Positions 43,736 to 52,104 of a stretch of DNA of 64,000 nt are shown piece after piece. Under the pieces are notes generated by a model, which saw only the letters and a list, made by a program, of their open reading frames with translations, was not told the origin of the DNA and made no database searches. Within the stretch, counting starts at the first letter, position 1; every line of letters begins with the position of its first letter. The stretch is from an uncultured Prevotellaceae bacterium (GTDB taxonomy: Bacteria; Bacteroidota; Bacteroidia; Bacteroidales; Bacteroidaceae): positions 70,193 to 134,192 of the forward strand of contig OMXX01000004.1 in the NCBI GenBank assembly GCA_900315105.1. The letters run 5' to 3'. The position numbers and the translations under genes are program-made.

Positions 43736-43770
43736 CGAAGTTCTTTAGTCTTTTGGCTTTTGCCTTTATC
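43706..43770. repeat. dyad spanning two genes: C-terminus and signal peptide
   Basis: The left arm AAAAGTCAAATGTCAAAAGT and CAAATGAC encodes the acyltransferase tail. The right arm TTTAGTCTTTTGGCTTTTGC, CTTTAT encodes the signal-peptide core of the next protein (FFSLLAFAFI). The two genes overlap at ATGA within this repeat (43732-43735). Confidence 0.65.
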
Positions 43771-44637
43771 TCAATAGCAGCTTTCGCAACAGGGCCGGGC
43801 AATATCATACATCTTTGGGAAGGAACATCGGTAAACAATAAGAGCGTTACGCTTGAGATATTTTTGCCTGAGAATACCAATGCAGGAAAGACTCCTGCAA
43901 TGATAGTATGCCCTGGCGGTAGCTATAGCTGGCACGACTATGAGGTGGAAGGAACTGATGTGGCAAGGTGGCTATGCAGTAATGGGATTGCGGCATTCGT
44001 ACTAAAATATAGGGTTCAGGGTGTGTTTAATTTCATTACCCATGCCAGATTAATAGTTCCAGGAAATCATCATCCGCACATGTTACAGGACGGACAACGT
44101 GCTATTCAGTATGTCCGTGAACATGTTGATGAATACAATATCGACATAAACAGGGTGGGGGCAATGGGCTTTTCTGCAGGAGGACATCTTGTTATGTCAC
44201 TTGCGGAATTTTCATCAACGGACTTCCTGAAACCCTTGGGTATTGTTTCAAAAGTGTCGCTGAGACCTGATTTCACCGCACCAATCTATCCCGTAGTGAC
44301 TATGAGCGAGAAAGTGTGTCATACACGTTCTCGCCGTGCTCTTTTAGGCGAATATGGAAAGTTCCGTAAGTCCTTGCGCGATTCTCTCTCGCTTGAGCGC
44401 CATGTGCCTTCCGATTGCCCTCCTGTCTTCCTTGTTAATTGTAAGGATGACCCGATAGTGAAGTATCAGAACTCGGAATTACTCGATTCTGCCCTCACTA
44501 GCAAGGGAATCAAGCATACATATATACAATATCAGACAGGAGGTCATGGTTTTGGAATCTCCGAAATAAAAGGTTCTGCTGAGTGCCGTCAATGGAAACA
44601 AAGGTTTCTGGAATGGCTAAACGAAATTAAAATGTAA
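43732..44637 (+). CDS. secreted alpha/beta hydrolase (esterase/lipase-like)
   Basis: This 301-residue carboxylic ester hydrolase has a signal peptide (MTKFFSLLAFAFISIAAFA). The alpha/beta fold shows the oxyanion motif 'CPGGSYSWHDYE', nucleophile Ser148 in GFSAGGHL, and acid/base in 'CKDDPIVKYQN' and GGHGFG near the end. It is probably periplasmic; a role in trimming or transferring the acyl chain is possible. The hydrophobic core of the signal peptide comes from repeat words. Confidence 0.8.
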   Translation: MTKFFSLLAFAFISIAAFATGPGNIIHLWEGTSVNNKSVTLEIFLPENTNAGKTPAMIVCPGGSYSWHDYEVEGTDVARWLCSNGIAAFVLKYRVQGVFNFITHARLIVPGNHHPHMLQDGQRAIQYVREHVDEYNIDINRVGAMGFSAGGHLVMSLAEFSSTDFLKPLGIVSKVSLRPDFTAPIYPVVTMSEKVCHTRSRRALLGEYGKFRKSLRDSLSLERHVPSDCPPVFLVNCKDDPIVKYQNSELLDSALTSKGIKHTYIQYQTGGHGFGISEIKGSAECRQWKQRFLEWLNEIKM

Positions 44638-44708
44638 AAATTTAAAAGTATGATTAGTAACATTGCGAAAAACAGTAATTATACTTCTTGCTTTTTACTT
44701 TGAATTAG

Positions 44709-47105
44709 ATGATAATCAAATTCTTTGACTTCTTCCACAAGCATGTATTGCTCAGACGTTCTGTCTTACTGACTTTGACAATAGCGCTTGTTGTGTCTGT
44801 CTTCCAATTGTCATATAAGGAGGACATATCTGATTTCATGCCTCTTACTGATGAGGAGAAACAGGATATGGAGATATACCAGGACATATCGGGTGTCAAT
44901 AAGCTTGTTGTCCTGTTTTCCTGCGACAAGGAAAATCCTGATAGTACCATAGCGGCCATAGACCTTTTCCAAGAGAGCGTGAAGGAATTGGACTCTCTGA
45001 ATTGGACGAGTGATATGGTTACTCGCTTTGATATGGAGAAGGTAGGGGAGGTTACTGAATTTGTATATCAGAACATTCCATATTTCCTGACAGAGCGCGA
45101 TTATGCTCGCATGGACTCTTTGTTGTGCGCAGAAAATTATGTTGGCGAACAACTTGACCGTGATCGTGAGATGCTGATGTTCCCTTCTGGAGGTCTGCTT
45201 TCTGAGAATATCTCGCGTGATCCACTCAATCTGTTCACGCCTGTACTGAGCAAGTTACAGGGCTTGCAGCAGGAAAACAAGTTTGAGATGTACGATGGCT
45301 ATATCTTCACGCCTGATATGAGTCGTGCAATAGTCATGCTCTCATCTCCTTTCGGCAATTCAGAGACTGATAAGAACTCACAGCTCCTGCAACTCCTCAC
45401 GTCTGGCATTGAGCAGATGAACGCTCGTTTTCCTAATATCGAGGCTCACGTATTGGGAGGACCACAGATAGCCGTGGGCAATGCCATGCAGATAAAGCAT
45501 GACTCTATTCTTGCCGTCAGTCTTGCCGTTGTTCTTATTCTTGCCTTGCTTTTCTTCTCATTCCGCTCATTGCGAAATATATTGCTCATAGCTTTCTCAA
45601 TAGGGTGGGGATGGTTGTTCGCCCTTGGTGCACTTGCTTTATTCCACGATAACATTTCTATTATCGTTGTCGGTATTTCGAGCGTTATCCTTGGTATTGC
45701 ACTCAATTATCCGCTACACCTTATTGCCCATATAGGGCATGAAACAAATATCCGACAGGCATTAAAGGAAATCTCTGCGCCATTGTTAGTAGGAAACATA
45801 ACAACGGTAGGTGCTTTCCTTGCCCTCGTACCGCTTAATTCCGTGGCTCTCCGTGACCTCGGTCTTTTTGCGTCCCTACTTCTTATTGGCACAATATTCT
45901 ATGTGTTGGTGTTCTTGCCGCATCAGGTGAAGATAGGTGATTGCGGTCAGAATAATACAACACACCAACACCCATCATCTATCACCCATCTGCTATCTCG
46001 CATCTCCAACATCCAACTCGACAACAAATCATGGGTGGTAGGTATTGTCATCATATTGACTCTTGTCTTTGGATGGTTCAGTTTCCAAGTTGAGTTTGAT
46101 AGTAATCTTGCCAATATCAATTACATGACCGATGAACAGCGTGCAGATATGGATTATTTCCAGAAACTAACGGCTGATGATACCGTTTCTACCAAGCGCA
46201 CACTCTATGTCGTGTCTTCCGCTCCAACTATTGATGCTGCCCTTGATTCTTGCAATAGCAAGAAAATAAATGGTGTGTCTCAGTTCCTTGCCTCTGAGTC
46301 TATGCAGAAGGAACGTATAAGCCGTTGGAAGGAATTTGTATCTAAGCATCATGATTTGCTTAACGCACAGTTTGCAAAGGCTGCAAAGGATAAGGGCTTC
46401 TCTGTTGATGCGTTCTCTGATTTCCAACAAATAATCAACGGCAATTATGAACCTCGTGAGTTCAGCTATTTTGCCCCTCTGACATCAACTGTGTTTAATG
46501 GAAATATCGTAAAGCAAAACCAATATTTCATTGTCGATAAACTGAGTGTTGAGCCTTCAGAGATAGAGAAAGTGAAGAGCAGCATCCCTGGCAGTTTCGA
46601 TATTGAGAGTCTTAACAGTTCGTTGGCTAATAGCCTGTCTGACAACTTTAACTATATCGGCTGGGCATGTTCGCTTATCGTGTTCTTCTTCCTGTGGTTC
46701 TCGTTCCGTAAGATAGAATTGGCTATAATATCCTTCGTGCCTATGGCTATCAGTTGGGTGTGGATTCTCGGTCTTATGGCTATACTCGGCATAAAGTTCA
46801 ATATCGTTAATGTTATCCTTGCCACGTTTATCTTCGGACAGGGTGACGACTATACCATATTTATGACCGAGGGTTGTATCTACGAGCATAAGACGGGTAA
46901 GCCAATCCTTGCATCTTATAAGCGTAGCATACTGCTATCTGCCATTATCATGTTCATAGGCATCGGCACTCTTATTGTTGCCAAGCATCCTGCCCTACAC
47001 TCGCTTGCAGAGATAACAATCGTAGGAATGTCGAGCGTGGTCTTCATGTCATGGCTCGTACCACCATTGCTGTTCAGATTGATATATAAGAAGAAGGGAG
47101 AATAG
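44709..47105 (+). CDS. MMPL/RND-superfamily exporter
   Basis: This 798-residue inner-membrane transporter has twelve membrane segments in two repeats (1+5 and 1+5) and two large periplasmic loops (about 40-250 and 440-610). Such proteins (ApeM type) export polyene lipids. The hinge between the two halves carries repeat-encoded residues (H-Q-H-P-S-S-I-T-H, 45956-46015). It lies 71 bp after the hydrolase and precedes the third carrier gene by 16 bp. Confidence 0.87.
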   Translation: MIIKFFDFFHKHVLLRRSVLLTLTIALVVSVFQLSYKEDISDFMPLTDEEKQDMEIYQDISGVNKLVVLFSCDKENPDSTIAAIDLFQESVKELDSLNWTSDMVTRFDMEKVGEVTEFVYQNIPYFLTERDYARMDSLLCAENYVGEQLDRDREMLMFPSGGLLSENISRDPLNLFTPVLSKLQGLQQENKFEMYDGYIFTPDMSRAIVMLSSPFGNSETDKNSQLLQLLTSGIEQMNARFPNIEAHVLGGPQIAVGNAMQIKHDSILAVSLAVVLILALLFFSFRSLRNILLIAFSIGWGWLFALGALALFHDNISIIVVGISSVILGIALNYPLHLIAHIGHETNIRQALKEISAPLLVGNITTVGAFLALVPLNSVALRDLGLFASLLLIGTIFYVLVFLPHQVKIGDCGQNNTTHQHPSSITHLLSRISNIQLDNKSWVVGIVIILTLVFGWFSFQVEFDSNLANINYMTDEQRADMDYFQKLTADDTVSTKRTLYVVSSAPTIDAALDSCNSKKINGVSQFLASESMQKERISRWKEFVSKHHDLLNAQFAKAAKDKGFSVDAFSDFQQIINGNYEPREFSYFAPLTSTVFNGNIVKQNQYFIVDKLSVEPSEIEKVKSSIPGSFDIESLNSSLANSLSDNFNYIGWACSLIVFFFLWFSFRKIELAIISFVPMAISWVWILGLMAILGIKFNIVNVILATFIFGQGDDYTIFMTEGCIYEHKTGKPILASYKRSILLSAIIMFIGIGTLIVAKHPALHSLAEITIVGMSSVVFMSWLVPPLLFRLIYKKKGE
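45956..46015 (+). repeat. in-frame iterated-word insertion in the MMPL exporter
   Basis: ACAACACACCAACACCCATC, ATCTATCACCCATCTGC and more ATCTC/CATCTCC words follow AGATAGGTGATTG, which is a short inverse arm. Residues N-N-T-T-H-Q-H-P-S-S-I-T-H lie in the linker between TM repeats. Confidence 0.65.
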
Positions 47106-47121
47106 ATTCCCCCCATAAAAT

Positions 47122-47349
47122 ATGAAAGAAAGAATTCGTACAATACTTGAAGACAATCTGCCATTGGCAGACCTTGATTCTGATTTTCTGTTTGCAGAAC
47201 TCAGTTCTTTGGATATAACCACTATCATGATGCTGCTTTCTGATGAGTATCATATCACTCTCGACTCTCGTGATGTCTCTCCAAAGAACTTCATGACGGT
47301 TGATAGCATCGTTGCTATGGTACAGAGAAAACTTGAAGAGAAGAAGTAA
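47122..47349 (+). CDS. acyl carrier-like protein 3 with SSL site
   Basis: The 75-residue protein has the ACP four-helix pattern. At the phosphopantetheine position it reads 'FAELSSLDITTIMML': Ser29 is present, but the preceding Asp of D-S-L is Ser. It could still be a substrate, or be a degenerate carrier. It lies directly upstream of the AMP ligase (its TAA abuts the ligase ATG), the arrangement of a loading carrier with its activating enzyme. Confidence 0.7.
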   Translation: MKERIRTILEDNLPLADLDSDFLFAELSSLDITTIMMLLSDEYHITLDSRDVSPKNFMTVDSIVAMVQRKLEEKK

Positions 47350-48549
47350 ATGAGCACTATACTTGATTATGTTCATCGTTGGGCAGAAGAGTGTCCAGAA
47401 AAACCTGCCATAATATCCCGTGACGGAGTTATTGCTTATCGGGAGCTTTATGAGAGGATGAAGATGCAGCTCTACTTGCCAATCCCCCTCCTCGGTGAAT
47501 CCTGGGAGTCTGATTTCTGCCTATATACCACAGGAACTACGGGCAAGTCGAAGGGCGTTGTGATCTCCCAGAAGGTTGTTATTGCTAATTCCGAGAACCT
47601 TATTGCCGGACAGGGCTTTTCCCATGGCCTTGTGTTTGTCATAGCTGGTAATATGGAGCATTTAGGATGCTGGTCGAAGATATTCCCAGTTCTGATGCTT
47701 GGCGCAACCATTTATATAATAGAGGATGGAATGAAGGATATTGACGGCTTCTTCAAGGCTTTCGACCTTCCTCTTGAAAAGTATTCTTTGCCTGCCAATA
47801 CCAGGTTCGCCACATTCCTTGTGCCTTCAAACATCCGCATCCTTCTTCAGTTTGCGAGTGACAGGTTAGAGGCTCTGGCCGACCGTATGGATTTCCTCGA
47901 GACAGGCGCGGCTCCAATGCCTCATTCTGATATGCTTACTCTTTGTAAGATACTGCCAAATACCCGACTCTATAACACTTACGCATCAACAGAGACTGGT
48001 ATAATCTCAACGTATAACTATAACGACGGAGAGTGCATAGCGGGATGTCTTGGTCATGCTCTTCCTCATTCCCAATTTCTCATCACTCCTGAGGGTCGTA
48101 TAGCTTGTAAGGGCGATACCTTGATGACTGGTTATAAGGATGAACCGGAACTTACTCTGACTGTCCTTCAAGATGATACGCTTTTCACAGCTGATAATGG
48201 ATATATTGACGAGAAAGGTCGTCTTCACATACTCGGTCGTGATGACGATACAATCAACACAGGCGGTTTCAAGGTTGCTCCTTCTGAGGTTGAGGAGGTT
48301 GCTCTTTCCATGCCCGATATCGAGGATTGCATCTGCATCTCTCAACCGCATCCTGTACTTGGCAATGCCCTCGCTTTGCTCGTTGTACTTAAGAATGGCG
48401 TAAAACTTGATAAACGTGCCATTGCCTTGCATCTCAGCGAGAAACTGGAACGGCATCAGATACCACTTACCTATAAGGAGGTTGATAAGATTCAACGCAC
48501 TTTTAATGGCAAGCTAGATAGGAAGTATTATAAAAAGAGTGTAAAGTAG
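47350..48549 (+). CDS. AMP-dependent acyl/aryl ligase (ApeH-like)
   Basis: This adenylate-forming enzyme has 399 residues, shorter than the usual 450-550 because part of the N-terminal subdomain is missing. The core motif 'YTTGTTGKSKGVVIS' at about 60-75, 'NTYASTETG' and 'LHILGRDDDTINTGGFKV' are present. The C-terminal Lys motif is in 'FNGKLDRKYY'. It would activate the starter acid and load it on a carrier. It is the last gene of the cluster, before a bidirectional terminator. Confidence 0.83.
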   Translation: MSTILDYVHRWAEECPEKPAIISRDGVIAYRELYERMKMQLYLPIPLLGESWESDFCLYTTGTTGKSKGVVISQKVVIANSENLIAGQGFSHGLVFVIAGNMEHLGCWSKIFPVLMLGATIYIIEDGMKDIDGFFKAFDLPLEKYSLPANTRFATFLVPSNIRILLQFASDRLEALADRMDFLETGAAPMPHSDMLTLCKILPNTRLYNTYASTETGIISTYNYNDGECIAGCLGHALPHSQFLITPEGRIACKGDTLMTGYKDEPELTLTVLQDDTLFTADNGYIDEKGRLHILGRDDDTINTGGFKVAPSEVEEVALSMPDIEDCICISQPHPVLGNALALLVVLKNGVKLDKRAIALHLSEKLERHQIPLTYKEVDKIQRTFNGKLDRKYYKKSVK

Positions 48550-48578
48550 AAAGTATAGAGTAAATAGTATAAAAGCAT

Positions 48579-48618
48579 AAAAAAGCCGCCTGAGGATTAT
48601 TCCTTAGGCGGCTTTTTG
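48579..48618. terminator. bidirectional terminator after the polyene cluster
   Basis: AAAAAGCCGCCTGAGGA and TCCTTAGGCGGCTTTTT form a perfect-looking stem with flanking A and T runs. It serves the ligase on the plus strand and the FKBP gene on the minus strand. Confidence 0.9.
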
Positions 48619-48625
48619 TACCTTG

Positions 48626-49093
48626 TTAATTCTTCTCTATAACCTCTATAAGCTCTACATCAAAGATGAGGGCGGCATAAGGAGGGATATTGCCGACACC
48701 ACGAGAGCCGTATGCAAGGTAGTAAGGAATGTAAAAGCGGAATTTGCTACCTTCTTTCATCAGTTGCAAGCCTTCTGTCCAGCCTTTGATAACCTGATTA
48801 AGAGCGAACTCCGAAGGCTCCCCGCGCTTATAGCTTGAGTCGAATACAGTACTGTCGATGAGACGGCCTTCATAATGACAGCGCACAATATCAGTAGCCG
48901 ACGGACTCTTTCCGTTGCCCTCCTCCAGAACCTCATACTGAAGTCCGCTACTTGTCACTTTCACACCTTCACGCTTGGCATTCTTATCAAGATATTCCTT
49001 GCATTGCTGTTCGTAGTTGTCTTCATCCTTTGAGCATGAGGTCAATCCAAGACCGCATACAATCATTGTTATTAATAGCAGAATTTTCTTCAT
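48626..49093 (-). CDS. FKBP-type peptidyl-prolyl isomerase lipoprotein
   Basis: This 155-residue lipoprotein has a signal peptide with lipobox 'LGLTSCS' (Cys at about 20) and an FKBP domain. The motifs GLQYEVLEEGNG, HYEGRLIDSTVFDSS and 'VIKGWTEGLQLMKEGSKFRF' are followed by 'PYYLAYGSRGVGNIPPYAAL'. It catalyses Xaa-Pro isomerisation in the periplasm. Start at 49093 rather than 49159 puts the signal peptide at the N-terminus. It is convergent with the polyene cluster. Confidence 0.88.
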   Translation of the reverse strand: MKKILLLITMIVCGLGLTSCSKDEDNYEQQCKEYLDKNAKREGVKVTSSGLQYEVLEEGNGKSPSATDIVRCHYEGRLIDSTVFDSSYKRGEPSEFALNQVIKGWTEGLQLMKEGSKFRFYIPYYLAYGSRGVGNIPPYAALIFDVELIEVIEKN

Positions 49094-49273
49094 AAAGACT
49101 AATATAATCTTGTGTATAAACAATCTCTTGTGCACAAAAGTTGTGCTTAGCGCGGACAAAATTACTCAAAATTTTTGTAATACAGATGTTTTTCACATTT
49201 ATTTTAATATTCAGACGCTATAATCCCTATGTTGATACTGCTATTATATAGTTTGAAAACCAGACAGATATAA

Positions 49274-49314
49274 TCTGACATTTACTTGGAGGATAATGTC
49301 AGACAAATGTCAGA
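49274..49314 (+). promoter_or_regulatory. candidate operator: three TGTCAGA half-sites
   Basis: TCTGACATT (49274-49282), 12 nt, then AATGTCAGA (49295-49303) and AATGTCAGA again (49306-49314). The first two are inverted, the last two direct. They lie 32-72 bp upstream of TACCTTTG at 49346, where an activator would bind. Confidence 0.45.
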
Positions 49315-49345
49315 AAGTTTTATCAGCAATTTAGGAATCTCTTCA

Positions 49346-49353
49346 TACCTTTG
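49346..49353 (+). promoter_or_regulatory. -7 element of the outer-membrane barrel gene
   Basis: TACCTTTG 19 nt before the ATG at 49372. The -33 box is weak, in line with an activator site just upstream. Confidence 0.5.
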
Positions 49354-49371
49354 CAATAAAAAACAGAGGAC

Positions 49372-51390
49372 ATGAAGAGATTATTGTTTTGCTCGTTGCT
49401 CGCTTTTGCCATTAATGCTACAGCACAAGATACAGATAAGGATGTATCGCTCAACGAGGTGACCGTACAGGGGGCACGTAAAATTCAGAAAGTGATCTAT
49501 CCAACAAAACAGCAGATAGAGAATTCGCCTAATGGATACTCGCTTTTGGCAAAACTCTCTTTGCCACACATTCGGGTTGATGAGGCTATGAATAGTATTA
49601 CGGCTCTGACAAATCTTGGAACGGTACAGGTGCGTATTAATGATGTCATAGCCTCTCAGGAGGATTTGCAAACGCTCGATATGCAGGGCATAGAACGTAT
49701 TGAGTTTATCGACAATCCTGGTGTCCGCTATGGAGAGGATATCGCGTATGTTATAAATATCAAGGTGAAGAAAGCTGCGAGTGGCTATGTCGTCGGATCT
49801 CAACTTACTAATACCCTGACCACGAAAAATGGTAGTGAGTCTGTTTTCGGCAAGATAAACCACGGACTTAGCGAACTGGCATTCAGCTACAATCTCGATT
49901 ATCGTAATTTCAAGGGGATAGAATACGATGAACGGGCAAACTACGAACTGGAATCTGGCGATATTGTTTCTTTACATAGGAAAAGTTTGAGACAGCAAAG
50001 CAAAAATCTTACTCACAATGCCCAAATTACCTATAGCTTGAGCGATTCTAATTATGTGTTTCAAGCAAAACTATCTGGTAATCGTGATATCCAACCTCGA
50101 AGAGACTATTCGGAGATGTCTGTTGATGGGATTCCGTATGATGAATGCAGCTTTGCTCGAAACTCATCCCCTTCGCTCGATCTCTATTATCATCAGGACT
50201 TTTCTCGTCATCAATCGTTGACGGCAAATATTGTGGGAACATATACCAAGACAACAGGTGATATGGAAAATAACGAGGGTTATGCCTATCGATATAGTTC
50301 CTTACGCAATATGTATAGCCTTTGGAATGAGACTATCTATGAGAATCGGTTAAAGCCCTTTACGCTTTCCTGTGGTTTGCAGTTCTTGCAACGCTATAGC
50401 TATAGCGCTTTTAGTGGAGATATAAATTATACATATGATACGCATACATGTGAACTTTATTTTTTCTCCCAAATGAAAGGACAGTTGGGCAATTTAAGCT
50501 ATGTCGTTGGTCTTGGAGTTAGCCGTCGATATAATCGTCAGGGGGATATACATCATGATTTCGTGCTTTTCCGCCCTAAAATCTCCTTCTGCTATCCTTT
50601 GGCAAACAACCTAAAACTGAACTATGATTTCGAGACTCACCAACATGTGTCTCAAGTTGTTACCACCGGCGATATAAGTATCAAAAAGAATGCGATGGAA
50701 ACTATACTCGGTAATCTGGATATTCGTCCTAACCGAGTAACCTCACATCAACTTAAGCTCTCTTACTCCACACCTCGCTTTACATCCGAGTTGCAAGGCT
50801 ATTATCGCCTTAATGCCCATTGTAATATGGAAAAATATATCCGTAAGGATGATCATTTCTATTACACTCAAACTAATGCTGATAATGAATGTAGCTTTTT
50901 CTATTTCGAATCATACAATCAGTATGATGTTGTTCCCCAGAAACTTACGGCTACTGTCTATGGCGGAATCTACCGTTTCTTCAATTTCGGCGATGGATAT
51001 ACCCACACCTATACTTCTTTCAATGGAGGATGCTCGTTGCAAGCCTATCTTGGACATTGTACGCTTGGAGCCTATGCTGATAATGGCTGGAATTTTATGG
51101 AAGGTGAACATCGTGGACATCAGGCCCCTGCATGGTATTTCTCCTGCAACTATCGCCTGAACGATGCTTTTGCTGTTGCCCTATATCTTCAGCATCCGTT
51201 CTGTCAGAATCCTCTGACCAACAAGACGGAAATCGTTAGCCGTTATGTGCAGAAAGAACTATCTCAGCACTCTCGCGACTATGGTAATGTGCTGACTCTC
51301 AAACTCTCTTGGCATCTCAATCATGGAAGGAAATACCGCGATATACATCGCGCCACGAACTATACTGATAGTGGAACTAATGTTCTGTAA
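49372..51390 (+). CDS. TonB-dependent-receptor-like outer-membrane barrel protein
   Basis: The 672-residue product has a signal peptide (MKRLLFCSLLAFAINATAQ). A plug-like N-terminal domain follows ('SLNEVTVQGARKIQKVIYPT', 'GIERIEFIDNPGVRYGED'), then a long series of aromatic-ending beta strands to the C-terminus. No starch-binding SusD partner follows. The substrate is unknown. It is shorter than usual SusC proteins (about 1000). It stands alone with its own promoter and a possible operator, so expression may respond to a two-component or iron/phosphate-type signal. Confidence 0.75.
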   Translation: MKRLLFCSLLAFAINATAQDTDKDVSLNEVTVQGARKIQKVIYPTKQQIENSPNGYSLLAKLSLPHIRVDEAMNSITALTNLGTVQVRINDVIASQEDLQTLDMQGIERIEFIDNPGVRYGEDIAYVINIKVKKAASGYVVGSQLTNTLTTKNGSESVFGKINHGLSELAFSYNLDYRNFKGIEYDERANYELESGDIVSLHRKSLRQQSKNLTHNAQITYSLSDSNYVFQAKLSGNRDIQPRRDYSEMSVDGIPYDECSFARNSSPSLDLYYHQDFSRHQSLTANIVGTYTKTTGDMENNEGYAYRYSSLRNMYSLWNETIYENRLKPFTLSCGLQFLQRYSYSAFSGDINYTYDTHTCELYFFSQMKGQLGNLSYVVGLGVSRRYNRQGDIHHDFVLFRPKISFCYPLANNLKLNYDFETHQHVSQVVTTGDISIKKNAMETILGNLDIRPNRVTSHQLKLSYSTPRFTSELQGYYRLNAHCNMEKYIRKDDHFYYTQTNADNECSFFYFESYNQYDVVPQKLTATVYGGIYRFFNFGDGYTHTYTSFNGGCSLQAYLGHCTLGAYADNGWNFMEGEHRGHQAPAWYFSCNYRLNDAFAVALYLQHPFCQNPLTNKTEIVSRYVQKELSQHSRDYGNVLTLKLSWHLNHGRKYRDIHRATNYTDSGTNVL

Positions 51391-51778
51391 GCATTTTCTC
51401 CTTATCTTTTCGGAGGAAATATCTGATAGGAATTATTGAAAAGAATCCTGCTATAATAAATGTAATAGGAAGGACAAATACAAGAGGTGAAAGGCATTGA
51501 GGACCAGGCTCACTCGATGGGTTAAATAGAAAATGGGTAAGAATAGGAATTGAAATGATATTAACGATTAGCCATACTGCTATAGCTTGAACGATTACGG
51601 TTGTCTTTCTAAGCAAATAGCAGACAGGTGTACCCAATACGATATAAGCCACCAGATTAAACAGAAATATAAATGGTGCAAGAATTAAGAAAAACCATGC
51701 GCTAGGATTCAATGCTGTGGCTGCAACCGAGCATTTCACCATGCACAGGATATTATTCTTGATAAGTTTTGTTTGCAT
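51377..51778 (-). CDS. small membrane protein of unknown function
   Basis: The 133-residue protein has three to four hydrophobic segments (FFLILAPFIFLFNLVAYIVL, IAVWLIVNIISIPILTHFL, VFVLPITFIIAGFFSIIPI) and a charged C-terminal tail. I do not recognise a family. It converges with the preceding barrel gene, overlapping its end by 14 bp. Confidence 0.5.
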   Translation of the reverse strand: MQTKLIKNNILCMVKCSVAATALNPSAWFFLILAPFIFLFNLVAYIVLGTPVCYLLRKTTVIVQAIAVWLIVNIISIPILTHFLFNPSSEPGPQCLSPLVFVLPITFIIAGFFSIIPIRYFLRKDKEKMLTEH

Positions 51779-51850
51779 TTCCGTGGGGATTGATTATCAT
51801 GAATTGGATGAATTGATAATAACTTCGATGCAGAACGGACAATAATTATA

Positions 51851-52086
51851 TGCTTTAGTGATGATAAAATAACGTGAGTTCGACGAATTCAAGACCGCGA
51901 GGGCTGAAAGCCCGACACCTAATAGGGCAGTCCGTTAGGGCTGTTATTCGGTAGATGCGTGATTAAAGGCTCCTTCAGAGCTCTTTCAACTACGTGATAT
52001 TCAATAATATACAAGTGGATAAATTCATCGAGCTCACGTTAAAATAATAACTTGGGACGATTTATTATTTTATCATCACTTAGCTT
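51851..52086. repeat. ACGTGAGTTCGACGA element C with nested inverted repeats
   Basis: The inner termini are TAACGTGAGTTCGACGAATT (51870-) and AATTCATCGAGCTCACGTTA (-52041). Outside them are further inverted arms: TTTAGTGATGATAAAATAA and TTATTATTTTATCATCACTT. The interior holds hairpins such as AGGGCTGAAAGCCC and GGGCAGTCCGTTAGGGCTG. The first 100 bases match element E at 63878. Confidence 0.75.
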
Positions 52087-52104
52087 TATAAGTTTTGCGA
52101 ATAA

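Noticed and set aside
24306..48549. Capsule polysaccharide locus, suggested by the UpxY gene
   Set aside because: Apart from one GT2-acyltransferase fusion there are no glycosyltransferases, flippases or sugar-nucleotide enzymes. The genes are fatty-acid/polyketide type.
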